In this document: piece by piece, positions 8,502-19,238 of the stretch
Position numbering within the stretch: the first letter of the stretch is position 1
Layout: the number at the start of each line of letters is the position of its first letter
Program-made: the position numbers and the translations under genes
DNA from: CAIQQQ01 sp040399685
GTDB lineage: Bacteria; Pseudomonadota; Alphaproteobacteria; Acetobacterales; Acetobacteraceae
Direction of reading: 5' to 3'
DNA: 64,000 nt
Assembly: GCA_040399685.1 (NCBI GenBank)
Contig: JBBART010000023.1
Location: 1 to 64,000, forward strand
The notes under the pieces: generated by a model
Told to the model about the DNA's origin: nothing
Database searches by the model: none
What the model saw: the letters and a program-made list of their open reading frames with translations, nothing else

Positions 8502-9608
8502 ATGACCGACACACTCAAAATCACCCCGCTCGACGCGCTCAATCGTGAACTCGGCGCGCGCATGGTGCCGTTCGCGGGCTACGCCATGCCGGTGCAGTAT
8601 CCAGCCGGCATCCTCACCGAACATCTGCATTGCCGCGCCAAGGCCGGGTTGTTCGACGTGTCGCATATGGGCCAGGCCACCCTGTCCGGCCCGGGCGCCA
8701 TCGCCGCGTTGGAACGGCTGATCCCCGGCGACATCCAGGGCCTGAAGCCGGGCCGGCAGCGTTATTCGATGCTGACCACCGAAACCGGCGGCATCCTGGA
8801 CGATTTCATGGTCGCCCGGATCGGCGAGGACGAACTGTTCCTCGTCGTCAACGCCGGCTGCAAGGAAGCCGATTTCGCCCATATCGGCGCAGATCTGCCC
8901 GCAGGCGTGACGCTGGTGCGCCATGAGGACCGGGCGCTGGTAGCGTTGCAGGGACCGGACGCCGCAAAGGTGTTCGCCCGCCTCGCGCCTGACTCCGCCA
9001 CCATGTCCTTCATGGACGTCCGCGATTTCGAGATCGCCGGCATCGGCCGCGTCCGCGCCTCGCGCTCCGGCTACACCGGCGAGGACGGGTTCGAAATCTC
9101 CGTCCCCGGCGACACCGCCGAAGCCTTCGTCCGCCGCCTGCTGGCCGAGCCGGAAGTGGCCCCCGTGGGCCTCGGCGCGCGCGACAGCCTGCGGCTCGAA
9201 GCCGGATTGCCGCTCTATGGCAACGACATCGACACCACCACCACCCCGGTTGAAGCCGGCCTCACCTTCGCCATCAACAAGCGCCGCAAGATGGCGTGGG
9301 ACTTCGCCGGCGGCCCCGCCATCCGCGACCAACTCGACAACGGCCCCACCCGTCGCCGCGTCGGCATCCTGCCCGAGGGCCGCGCCCCGGCCCGTGGCGG
9401 CACCGAGATCGTCGACGCCCAAGGCAATGTCATCGGCACCGTGACCTCCGGCGGCTTCGGCCCCACCGTGAATGGCCCCATCGCCATGGGCTATGTCGAC
9501 CGCGCCCATGCCACAGACGGCACTGCGGTTGCGTTGATGGTTCGCGGCAAGGCCCTGCCCGCCCGCATCGTTGCCATGCCTTTCACCCCCCATCGCTACG
9601 CCCGCTGA
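8502..9608 (+). CDS. gcvT: Aminomethyltransferase, glycine cleavage T protein
   Basis: This 368-residue T-protein transfers the methylene group from aminomethyl-lipoyl H protein to tetrahydrofolate and releases ammonia. The N-terminal folate-binding region (PFAGYAMPVQY, LFDVSHMGQ) and the SRSGYTGEDGFEIS motif are intact. The C-terminal barrel has GTVTSGGFGPTVN. Length matches the family. It is the first gene of gcvT-gcvH-gcvP under the tandem glycine riboswitch. The ATG is preceded by TTGGAG. Confidence 0.97.
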   Translation: MTDTLKITPLDALNRELGARMVPFAGYAMPVQYPAGILTEHLHCRAKAGLFDVSHMGQATLSGPGAIAALERLIPGDIQGLKPGRQRYSMLTTETGGILDDFMVARIGEDELFLVVNAGCKEADFAHIGADLPAGVTLVRHEDRALVALQGPDAAKVFARLAPDSATMSFMDVRDFEIAGIGRVRASRSGYTGEDGFEISVPGDTAEAFVRRLLAEPEVAPVGLGARDSLRLEAGLPLYGNDIDTTTTPVEAGLTFAINKRRKMAWDFAGGPAIRDQLDNGPTRRRVGILPEGRAPARGGTEIVDAQGNVIGTVTSGGFGPTVNGPIAMGYVDRAHATDGTAVALMVRGKALPARIVAMPFTPHRYAR

Positions 9609-9621
9609 AGGAACCCAGCAC

Positions 9622-9992
9622 ATGACCCAGATCCGTTTCACCAAGGACCATGAATGGGTGAGCCTGGATGGCGACATCGCCACCGTCGGCATCACCGACC
9701 ACGCCCAGGAAGCCCTGGGCGACGTTGTGTTCGTCGAACTGCCCGAGCCAGGCCGTGACGTGACCGCCGAGGAAGCCTGCGCCGTGGTGGAAAGCGTGAA
9801 GGCGGCGTCGGACGTCTACGCCCCGCTGACCGGCCACGTGACCGAAGTGAACTCGGCCATCGTCGACGACCCCGCTCTGGTGAACCGCGAGCCGGCCGCT
9901 GGCGGCTGGTTCTTCAAGATGACGCTCGCCAACGCCGCCGATTTCGACGCGCTGATGGACCAGGCCGCCTACACGAAATTCGTCGAGGAAGC

Positions 9993-9996
<4 letters not shown>
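9622..9996 (+). CDS. gcvH: Glycine cleavage system H protein
   Basis: This is the 124-residue lipoyl carrier of the glycine cleavage system. The lipoylated lysine is K60 in ESVKAASD, and the DHEWV motif lies near the N-terminus. The ATG at 9622 follows GAAGGAA and starts at the family's usual position, so a longer frame into gcvT is not used. The stop overlaps the gcvP start by four bases (ATGA), indicating translational coupling. Confidence 0.97.
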
Positions 9997-12866
<2,870 letters not shown>

Positions 12867-12871
12867 GTGCC

Positions 12872-12905
12872 AAAACGCCGGGCGGGGTTTCCTGCCCGGC
12901 GTTTT
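12872..12905 (+). terminator. Intrinsic terminator of the gcvTHP operon
   Basis: AAAACGCCGGGC (12872-12883) and GCCCGGCGTTTT (12894-12905) form a perfect 12-bp stem with a 10-base loop. It lies six bases after the gcvP stop and ends in TTTT. Confidence 0.9.
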
Positions 12906-12963
12906 CCGTTGACGGTTACCTGCATTTCCCACACATTCGTTGCAAAACAATGCAGGAAGCGAA

Positions 12964-13410
12964 ATGCGCCCGTCCGGCCGGCAAATTGGTTTGCCCATCC
13001 TTCAGATTTGGATGGTTCTGTCGACGGCATTGGTGGTCACTTGGCTGCCACATGATGGCCTGTTCCTCGCATGGCTTCCGCTGGTTTTTGGACCGGCATT
13101 TGTTGTCATGCTCGTCGCATTCATGGTTCAGCAGAGACAGCGCAGAGAGCCGCTTTCTTGGGCGGCGTTGAAATCGTTCAACAACCCCGACATCGCAAAC
13201 GCCGCCTCGCTTGGGCGGCGTTTGTTGACCGAAGGCATTCCCCAGGGCCTTGCTGTCAGTCTGGTGGTTGTCCAATTGGTTGGTCATCCGTTCTGGCTCT
13301 TCACCGACCGGGATATAGCGAGAACCTTGCTCAACGCTGCTTTTGTTGGGGGGCTTGGGACATTCATCCAATATCGGCGAGACCGATCCAAGCGCATGGA
13401 TCGGTCGTAG
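12964..13410 (+). CDS. Small integral membrane protein of unknown function
   Basis: This is a 148-residue protein with about four hydrophobic segments: near residues 8-28, 31-55, 95-115 and 120-136. A basic QQRQRRE loop follows the second and an RRDRSKR tail closes the chain. I do not recognise a family. The ATG at 12964 has AGGAAG four bases upstream; a TTG at 12940 is the alternative. It follows the gcv terminator, so it is probably transcribed separately. Its base composition looks less GC-rich than its neighbours. A frame on the other strand is hydrophilic and looks like a shadow. Confidence 0.55.
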   Translation: MRPSGRQIGLPILQIWMVLSTALVVTWLPHDGLFLAWLPLVFGPAFVVMLVAFMVQQRQRREPLSWAALKSFNNPDIANAASLGRRLLTEGIPQGLAVSLVVVQLVGHPFWLFTDRDIARTLLNAAFVGGLGTFIQYRRDRSKRMDRS

Positions 13411-13476
13411 CACCAGCGCAAATGCGGCGTTGGGAATGGCAGGTGGCGCTTTGCTTACCCACCCTACGGTTTTGAG

Positions 13477-14238
13477 TTACGACCCACCGTCGATGGTGAG
13501 GATGGTGCCGGACGTATAGGCAGACCTCGAACTGGCCAGAAACGCCACCGCGTTGGCGATTTCCTCAGGCGCGCCGGGGCGGCCGAACGGCATGTTGGTG
13601 CAGAGTTCCGGCCAGCGATCAGGATCGTCCAGCGTGGCTGCGGCCCGGTCGCGCATCAGCATTTCCATGCGCGCGGTGGCCGTGGCACCAGGGTTGATGC
13701 CCACAACACGAATATTGTCCTTCGGGCTGCTGGTGCCCAAGGCCCGCGTGAAGGCGATCAGCCCCGCATTGCCGGTGGTCCCGGCAAGATAATTCGGGCT
13801 GAGCTTTTCACCCGCCGCGCCGATCACGTTGATGATCACGCCCTGTCCCGCCGCCGCCATCGCCGGATACACCGCGCGGCACAGCGAGATGAAGCCGAAC
13901 ACCTTCAAGTCCCACGCCCGACGCCAGGTGGCGTCATCCACCGCCAGCAACCCGCCGGGCGGGATGGCGCCGGCGTTGTTCACCAAAATATCGATAGCGC
14001 CAGCCGCCTGGGCCACACGCACCACAGCCGCATCGTCCGACAGATCGGCGGCGATGGTCTGCACCGACACCTGATGCAGATCCCGAATTGCATCGGCGGT
14101 TTCCGCCAGCGCCTTCGGGTCGCGGGCCACCAGCACCAGGTCCACACCTTCCTCTGCCAGCAGCAGCGCACAGGCGCGGCCGATTCCCTTGGAGCCGCCG
14201 GTGATCAGGGCGCGTTTGCCGCGTAGATTGAGGTCCAT
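13477..14238 (-). CDS. SDR-family protein lacking catalytic Ser and Lys
   Basis: This 253-residue short-chain dehydrogenase fold protein has an intact cofactor motif (TGGSKGIG, residues 13-20), the NNAG motif, and a normal C-terminal TILTIDGGS. The catalytic region reads NVIGAAG then PNYLAGTTGNAG. Y150 is present, but the lysine expected four residues later is T154. The serine usually found 13 residues before the Tyr is absent too. A group of SDR homologues shares the YxAGxxGNA pattern, so this is probably a real subfamily rather than damage. It lies one base from the downstream amidotransferase-type hydrolase gene, suggesting co-expression. Confidence 0.82.
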   Translation of the reverse strand: MDLNLRGKRALITGGSKGIGRACALLLAEEGVDLVLVARDPKALAETADAIRDLHQVSVQTIAADLSDDAAVVRVAQAAGAIDILVNNAGAIPPGGLLAVDDATWRRAWDLKVFGFISLCRAVYPAMAAAGQGVIINVIGAAGEKLSPNYLAGTTGNAGLIAFTRALGTSSPKDNIRVVGINPGATATARMEMLMRDRAAATLDDPDRWPELCTNMPFGRPGAPEEIANAVAFLASSRSAYTSGTILTIDGGS

Positions 14239-14239
14239 T

Positions 14240-14983
14240 TCAGGCAGCCTTCTTCAAACCGGCGGCATAGGCGGCGCAGGCCTCGCCAAACGCCGTGAAG
14301 ATCGCGCGGCTGGCGGCATCCGTGCGCACATGCCATTCGGGGTGGAACTGCACGCCGAACGCGAACGACGTGGCGCCGATCACGCGCACCGCTTCCACGG
14401 TGCCGTCCTCGGCCACGCCTTCCACCGCAAGCCCGTCCGCCACGCGGTCCAGCGCCTGTTCGTGCAGCGAGTTCACCGTGATTTCGGCAGCGCCGACGAT
14501 GGACGCCAATTGGCCGGTGACGGCGATGGTGTGCTTGAAGCCGAATTTCACGTCGATGGTGCCGGGGCCGGAGCGATGGTCATGGCGGCCATCCTCGTCA
14601 TGCACCTGCTGGTGCAGCGTGCCGCCCATGGCCACGTTCAACTCCTGCACACCACGGCAGATGGCCAGCACCGGCATGCCCCGCGCAATGGCGGCGCGCA
14701 CCAGCGGCAGGGTGGTCGCGTCGCGCGCCGTGTCGTGCTGGTTGGGGGTGGCGTCATGCGTGGCGCCATACAAGGCCGGCTCCACGTTGCTAGGGCTGCC
14801 GTCCAGCAACAGCCCGTCCAGACGGTCCAGAACATCCAGCATCGCCTCGCCCACCGGCGGCAGCAGCACCGGAATGGCGCCGGAGGTGAACATCAGCGCC
14901 TCACCATACCGGGCCGGGGTGGCGTGCTGCACCAGTTCACCGATCAACTTGGTGCAGGCAGGAATACCGACAATCAGAACCAT
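14240..14983 (-). CDS. Gamma-glutamyl-gamma-aminobutyrate hydrolase family (class I glutamine amidotransferase, peptidase C26)
   Basis: This 247-residue protein has the nucleophile C109 in LAICRGVQELNVAMGG and the FHPEWH motif near the C-terminus, as in PuuD-type hydrolases. Such enzymes release glutamate from gamma-glutamylated amines. It would be transcribed ahead of the SDR-like gene with a one-base gap. No other putrescine-pathway gene is nearby, so the substrate is uncertain. Confidence 0.85.
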   Translation of the reverse strand: MVLIVGIPACTKLIGELVQHATPARYGEALMFTSGAIPVLLPPVGEAMLDVLDRLDGLLLDGSPSNVEPALYGATHDATPNQHDTARDATTLPLVRAAIARGMPVLAICRGVQELNVAMGGTLHQQVHDEDGRHDHRSGPGTIDVKFGFKHTIAVTGQLASIVGAAEITVNSLHEQALDRVADGLAVEGVAEDGTVEAVRVIGATSFAFGVQFHPEWHVRTDAASRAIFTAFGEACAAYAAGLKKAA

Positions 14984-15010
14984 CTCACGTGTGTCCTCAC
15001 CCTTGAGCCG

Positions 15011-16210
15011 TCAGCGCGCCACCAGGCCGCGCCGGCGATAGAAATTTGCAACGTTGGCGCCAATCGCGCCAATCAGCCCCAGCACGGCAATGGCGCGGGC
15101 CGAACCGTCGCTCATCTGCCCCACCAGCAATCCGCTGATGGCCGCCAGACAGAACCCCATCATGCCCATCAGCGCCGACGCGGTCCCGGCATGGGCGGCG
15201 TGGCGCTGCAATCCACCCACTGTGGTGTTGGGCATGTTGAATCCCTGGCAGCCCATCATCACCATCACCGGCGGCAGCAGCATCCACCATTGCGTGCCGC
15301 CCGGCAGCAGCCGCGTGCCGAACGCCACGGCGGCCAGCACCAGCGTGGCGCACAGGAACACACGGGCAGCCACATGCAGCATTCGGTCAGACCCCAACCG
15401 TTGCAACAGCATTGGGTTCAATTGCGAACAAATAATGAAGAAAATCGCACAACTGCTGAACATCACCGCATAGACCGGCGGCGACAGATGCATCCCGTCC
15501 AGAAACACGCCCGGCGAACCGCCGATATAGGCGAACATGGCAAACATGCCCGAGCCGCCCATCAGCGCGTGGGTGAGAAAGCTGCGCTCCGTCAAAATCT
15601 GGCCATACCGCGTCACCATCCGGCCCAGGCTCTGCACAACCCGCTTCTCCACAGGCAGCGTGTCCGGCAGGAACCCCACCACCAGCGCGCAGCACAGCGC
15701 GCCATAGGCCGCGGCCACCCAGAAGATGTAATGCCAGCTGGCAATGTTCAGCATCAGCCCGCCCAGCGTGGGGGCCAGGATGGGCGCCACGCCGCTGACC
15801 AGGATCAGCCGGCTCATCATCCGCGCCGCCGCATGGCCTTCGGATAGATCGCGCACAATGGCGCGCGGAATGACCATGCTGGCCGAGCCGCCAATGGCCG
15901 CGATAAAACGCATCACCGACAGCGTCACGAGGTCGGTGGACAGCGCGCAGCCGATATTGGCCAAGGTAAAGAGCGTGGTCGCCACAATCAGCGGCCGCCG
16001 GCGGCCAAACCGGTCAGCCAGCGAGCCTTGGGTGATCTGGCCGATGGCCAATCCCAGAAACCATGTGGCCAGCGTCACCTGCGCCGAGCCGAGCGGCACG
16101 CCGAGCGATGCCTCGATGGCCGGAAAGGCCGGCAGGTACATGTCGGTCGAAATCGGCCCGGTGGCCGACAGAAATCCCAGCAACAACGGCAGCCAGACGG
16201 GGTATTTCAT
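15011..16210 (-). CDS. MFS drug transporter, Bcr/CflA family
   Basis: This 399-residue protein has about twelve hydrophobic segments. The N-terminal SATGPISTDMYLPAFP segment is typical of the Bcr/CflA drug:proton antiporter group. The loop 2-3 motif GSLADRFGRRRPL is the major-facilitator signature. It would act in the inner membrane. It lies 27 bases upstream of the amidotransferase-type gene on the same strand and may share a transcript. Confidence 0.9.
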   Translation of the reverse strand: MKYPVWLPLLLGFLSATGPISTDMYLPAFPAIEASLGVPLGSAQVTLATWFLGLAIGQITQGSLADRFGRRRPLIVATTLFTLANIGCALSTDLVTLSVMRFIAAIGGSASMVIPRAIVRDLSEGHAAARMMSRLILVSGVAPILAPTLGGLMLNIASWHYIFWVAAAYGALCCALVVGFLPDTLPVEKRVVQSLGRMVTRYGQILTERSFLTHALMGGSGMFAMFAYIGGSPGVFLDGMHLSPPVYAVMFSSCAIFFIICSQLNPMLLQRLGSDRMLHVAARVFLCATLVLAAVAFGTRLLPGGTQWWMLLPPVMVMMGCQGFNMPNTTVGGLQRHAAHAGTASALMGMMGFCLAAISGLLVGQMSDGSARAIAVLGLIGAIGANVANFYRRRGLVAR

Positions 16211-16259
16211 GCGTCAGCTCCGGCTGGGGGGGTATACTGCGCCCCAGCCGAAACCGGGA

Positions 16260-17141
16260 TCAGCGCGTCGGCTTTGGTGGGGTGACGGTATAGTCGTAGA
16301 AGCCGCGATTGGTTTTGCGTCCATACCAACCAGCCTCAACGTATTTCACGAGCAGCGGGCAAGGGCGATACTTGCTGTCGGACAGTCCGTCATGCAGCAC
16401 CTGCATGATCGAAAGGCACGTGTCCAGGCCGATGAAATCCGCAAGCTCCAGCGGCCCCATCGGGTGGTTGGCGCCCAGCTTCATGCCGGTGTCGATGGAG
16501 GCGATGGTGCCGACGCCTTCATAGACAGCATACACCGCCTCGTTGATCATCGGCACCAGCACGCGATTGACGATGAAGCCCGGGAAATCCTCGGCAACCG
16601 CCGTGGTTTTGCCCATGCGTTCCGCCAGCGCCATGATGGCGGCGAAGGTGTCCTCGTTGGTGGCGATGCCGCGAATGATCTCCACCAGCTTCATCACCGG
16701 CACCGGGTTCATGAAATGCATGCCGATGAACCGCTCCGGCCGGTCCGTAACAGCCGCAAGACGGGTGATGGAGATGGACGAGGTGTTGGACGCAATCATC
16801 GCAGTGGCGCTGAGATGCGGCACCAGGGTCTTGAAGATGCTGCGCTTCAGCTCCTCCTTCTCCGTCGCCGCCTCGATCACCAGATCGCAATCGCCGAACG
16901 CGGCGTAATCGCTGGTGGTGACGATGCGGGCAAGCGCCGCGTCTTTCTGTTCGGCCGAAAGCGTGCCCTTGGCCACCTGACGATCCATGTTCTTCCCGAT
17001 CGTGGCCATCGCCTTGGCCAGCGCATCGGACTTCACATCCAGCATCACAATATCAACGCCGGACGCGGCACAGACATGGGCAATCCCGTTGCCCATCTGG
17101 CCGGCGCCAATAACGCCGACCTTGTTGATGGCTGGTGTCAT
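16260..17141 (-). CDS. hbd: 3-hydroxybutyryl-CoA dehydrogenase
   Basis: This 293-residue NAD(P)-dependent 3-hydroxyacyl-CoA dehydrogenase has the N-terminal motif VGVIGAGQMGNG. Active-site segments are ASNTSS, MHFMNPVPVMKLVEI and the NRVLVPMINEA helix. The C-terminal half contains DTGMKLGANHPMGPLELADF. It is the stand-alone form without a crotonase domain. It overlaps the etfA stop by four bases, so etfB-etfA-hbd is one unit that links beta-oxidation-type chemistry to electron transfer flavoprotein. Confidence 0.93.
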   Translation of the reverse strand: MTPAINKVGVIGAGQMGNGIAHVCAASGVDIVMLDVKSDALAKAMATIGKNMDRQVAKGTLSAEQKDAALARIVTTSDYAAFGDCDLVIEAATEKEELKRSIFKTLVPHLSATAMIASNTSSISITRLAAVTDRPERFIGMHFMNPVPVMKLVEIIRGIATNEDTFAAIMALAERMGKTTAVAEDFPGFIVNRVLVPMINEAVYAVYEGVGTIASIDTGMKLGANHPMGPLELADFIGLDTCLSIMQVLHDGLSDSKYRPCPLLVKYVEAGWYGRKTNRGFYDYTVTPPKPTR

Positions 17142-18070
17142 GCGCGTTCCAACTCCGCCTTGAGTTCAGGAAGAACCGTAAACAGATCCGCAACCAGGCC
17201 ATAATCGGCCACCTGGAAGATCGGCGCCTCTTCGTCCTTGTTGATCGCCACGATCACCTTGCTGTCCTTCATACCGGCCAGATGCTGGATGGCGCCCGAA
17301 ATGCCGATGGCAACGTAAAGGTCAGGCGCCACAATCTTGCCGGTCTGGCCCACCTGGTAGTCGTTCGGCACGAACCCGGCATCAACGGCAGCGCGCGAAG
17401 CGCCGACGGCAGCGCCGAGCAGGTCGGCAATCGGGTCGAGCAGCTTGAAGTTCTCGCCGTTCTGCATGCCGCGCCCACCGGACACAACGACGCGGGCGGC
17501 GGTAAGTTCCGGACGCTCGGATTTGGACAGCTCGGCCGACACGAAGCTGGACAGCATTGGGCTGGCGACCGGGGCAGCGGCCTCGATGGCGGCATCGCCA
17601 CCGGTGGCGGCCACCGGGTCAAAGCTGGCGGCGCGGACGGTGATCACCTTGATGCTGTCCGACGAGCGCACGGTGGCGAGCGCGTTGCCGGCATAGATCG
17701 GGCGGATGAACGTGTCGGCGTCGATGACGGTGGAGATGTCGCTGATCGGCTGCACGTCCAGCAGCGCGGCCACGCGCGGCATCACGTTCTTGCCGATGGC
17801 GGTGCTGCCAGCGAGCAGGTGGGTGTAGCCGGGGGCCAGCGCCACCAGCAGGGCGGCCAAAGGCTCGGCCAGCGCGTGGTCATAGGCGGCATCGGCGGCG
17901 GTGACGACCTTGGCCACACCCGGCAGCGCGGCGGCTGCGGCGGCGGCTTCGGGGTTGGTGCCGGCGACCAGCACATGCACGTCGCCCAACTTGGCGGCGG
18001 CGGCCACGGCCGAGCGGGACGGCTGCTTGATCACGCTGCCTTCGTGGTCGAGAAGAACCAGGACCGTCAT
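17138..18070 (-). CDS. etfA: Electron transfer flavoprotein alpha subunit
   Basis: This 310-residue alpha subunit binds the catalytic FAD and passes electrons from acyl-CoA and related dehydrogenases to ETF:quinone oxidoreductase. The C-terminal FAD domain is clear, with GGRGMQNGEN, AVDAGFVPNDYQVGQTGK and the YVAIGISGAIQHLAGM signature. It starts two bases after the etfB stop and overlaps hbd by four bases at its own end. Confidence 0.96.
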   Translation of the reverse strand: MTVLVLLDHEGSVIKQPSRSAVAAAAKLGDVHVLVAGTNPEAAAAAAALPGVAKVVTAADAAYDHALAEPLAALLVALAPGYTHLLAGSTAIGKNVMPRVAALLDVQPISDISTVIDADTFIRPIYAGNALATVRSSDSIKVITVRAASFDPVAATGGDAAIEAAAPVASPMLSSFVSAELSKSERPELTAARVVVSGGRGMQNGENFKLLDPIADLLGAAVGASRAAVDAGFVPNDYQVGQTGKIVAPDLYVAIGISGAIQHLAGMKDSKVIVAINKDEEAPIFQVADYGLVADLFTVLPELKAELERA

Positions 18071-18072
18071 GC

Positions 18073-18822
18073 TCAGATCACCTTCGCTTCGAGTTTCAGT
18101 TTTTCCACCAGCTCATGCACCGACTTCACCTTCACGCCCGCCAGGCGCTTCGGCGGCTCGGCCACCGACACCACCGTCAGGCGCGGGGCCGGATCAACGC
18201 CCAGATCGGCCGGCTTGATGGTTTCAATCGGCTTCTTGCGCGCCTTCATGATGTTCGGCAGCGAGGCATAGCGCGGCTCGTTCAGGCGCAGATCGGTGGT
18301 GACAATGGCAGGAAGCGCCAGCGACACCGTCTCAAGCCCACCATCGACCTCACGCGTCACAACGGCCTTGTCGCCTTCGATCAGCAGCTTGCTGGCGAAC
18401 GTGCCCTGGCCCCAGCCGAGCAGGGCTGCCAGCATCTGGCCGGTGGCGTTCATGTCGTCGTCGATCGCCTGCTTGCCCATGACGATGAGGCCCGGCTGCT
18501 CCTTGACGGCGATGGCGCGCAGCAGCTTGGCCACGGCCAGCGGCTGCAGATCGACATCGGTTTCCACCAGGATGCCACGGTCAGCGCCCATGGCCAGTGC
18601 TGTGCGAATCGTCTCGGCGCAGTTGGCAGCCCCCATGGAGACGGCGACGATCTCGGTGACCACGCCCTTTTCCTTGAGGCGCACCGCTTCCTCGACGGCG
18701 ATTTCGTCGAACGGGTTCATGGACATCTTCACGCCCGCCGTCTCGACGCCCGAACCATCGGACTTCACCCGGACCTTGACGTTGTAATCAACCACACGCT
18801 TGACTGGGACGAGGATCTTCAT
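18073..18822 (-). CDS. etfB: Electron transfer flavoprotein beta subunit
   Basis: This is a 249-residue beta subunit. The N-terminus MKILVPVKRVVDYNVKV is standard, and the conserved KQAIDDDMNATGQMLA segment and the Ala/Lys-rich C-terminus are present. The ATG at 18822 is used because it gives the family's usual N-terminus; the frame is open further upstream without support. It is the promoter-proximal gene of etfB-etfA-hbd. Confidence 0.96.
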   Translation of the reverse strand: MKILVPVKRVVDYNVKVRVKSDGSGVETAGVKMSMNPFDEIAVEEAVRLKEKGVVTEIVAVSMGAANCAETIRTALAMGADRGILVETDVDLQPLAVAKLLRAIAVKEQPGLIVMGKQAIDDDMNATGQMLAALLGWGQGTFASKLLIEGDKAVVTREVDGGLETVSLALPAIVTTDLRLNEPRYASLPNIMKARKKPIETIKPADLGVDPAPRLTVVSVAEPPKRLAGVKVKSVHELVEKLKLEAKVI

Positions 18823-18928
18823 GGGCTGCCTTGCCGCTTCCTGATTGATGGCGCGAGACCACTCTGCCTCGCGCGCCGCTTGTGGCGCGGACCATATGGG
18901 CCGCCGAACGACCAAGTCAAACCCTGGA

Positions 18929-19123
18929 TCAGCCGCGCCTGACCAGAAGCAGCAGGGCGAACAACACCAACGTTACGCCTTGCAGGATGACCCGCCATCG
19001 CATCAGCCTGTTGGACCGCTTTGGATCGCCGTTAGAGCGCGTGATGCCGATCATGCCGGCAAACAACGTGCCGAACGTGCCCAGCATGCCAAGACCCACG
19101 AGAACTGTCAGAAAAGTAACCAT
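18929..19123 (-). CDS. Twin-transmembrane protein, HIG1-domain type
   Basis: This 64-residue protein has two hydrophobic segments (about 2-25 and 44-61) joined by a polar loop ending GDPKRSNRLMRWRV. The pattern FAGMIGI...GDPKRSNRLM...LQG matches small HIG1-type proteins common in alphaproteobacteria, some of which relate to respiratory-chain assembly. TATAAT lies six bases upstream of the ATG with no ribosome binding site, so the mRNA may be leaderless. It is followed by etfB on the same strand. Confidence 0.8.
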   Translation of the reverse strand: MVTFLTVLVGLGMLGTFGTLFAGMIGITRSNGDPKRSNRLMRWRVILQGVTLVLFALLLLVRRG

Positions 19124-19129
19124 ACCTAG

Positions 19130-19135
19130 ATTATA
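19130..19135 (-). promoter_or_regulatory. Perfect -10 hexamer for a probably leaderless transcript
   Basis: On the minus strand TATAAT ends six bases before the ATG of the twin-transmembrane gene, which would place the start of transcription at or next to the start codon. A weak -35 (TGTAAC) lies 16 bases upstream. Confidence 0.45.
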
Positions 19136-19238
19136 TGCGCCATTTCCGGGTGTTACATCCCCCAGATGGCAAGATGAATCGGGGTATTCGCACATGGCGG
19201 AGTTGACAGCCGAGGGGCGGGCGTGATCCGCAGAACGA

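Noticed and set aside
12916..13413. 165-codon minus-strand frame overlapping the small membrane protein
   Set aside because: Hydrophilic shadow composition; the plus-strand frame has a ribosome site and coherent membrane helices.
18872..18889. CGCGCC/GGCGCG stem between the twin-membrane gene and etfB as a terminator
   Set aside because: Six base pairs with no T-run in GC-rich DNA; indistinguishable from chance.
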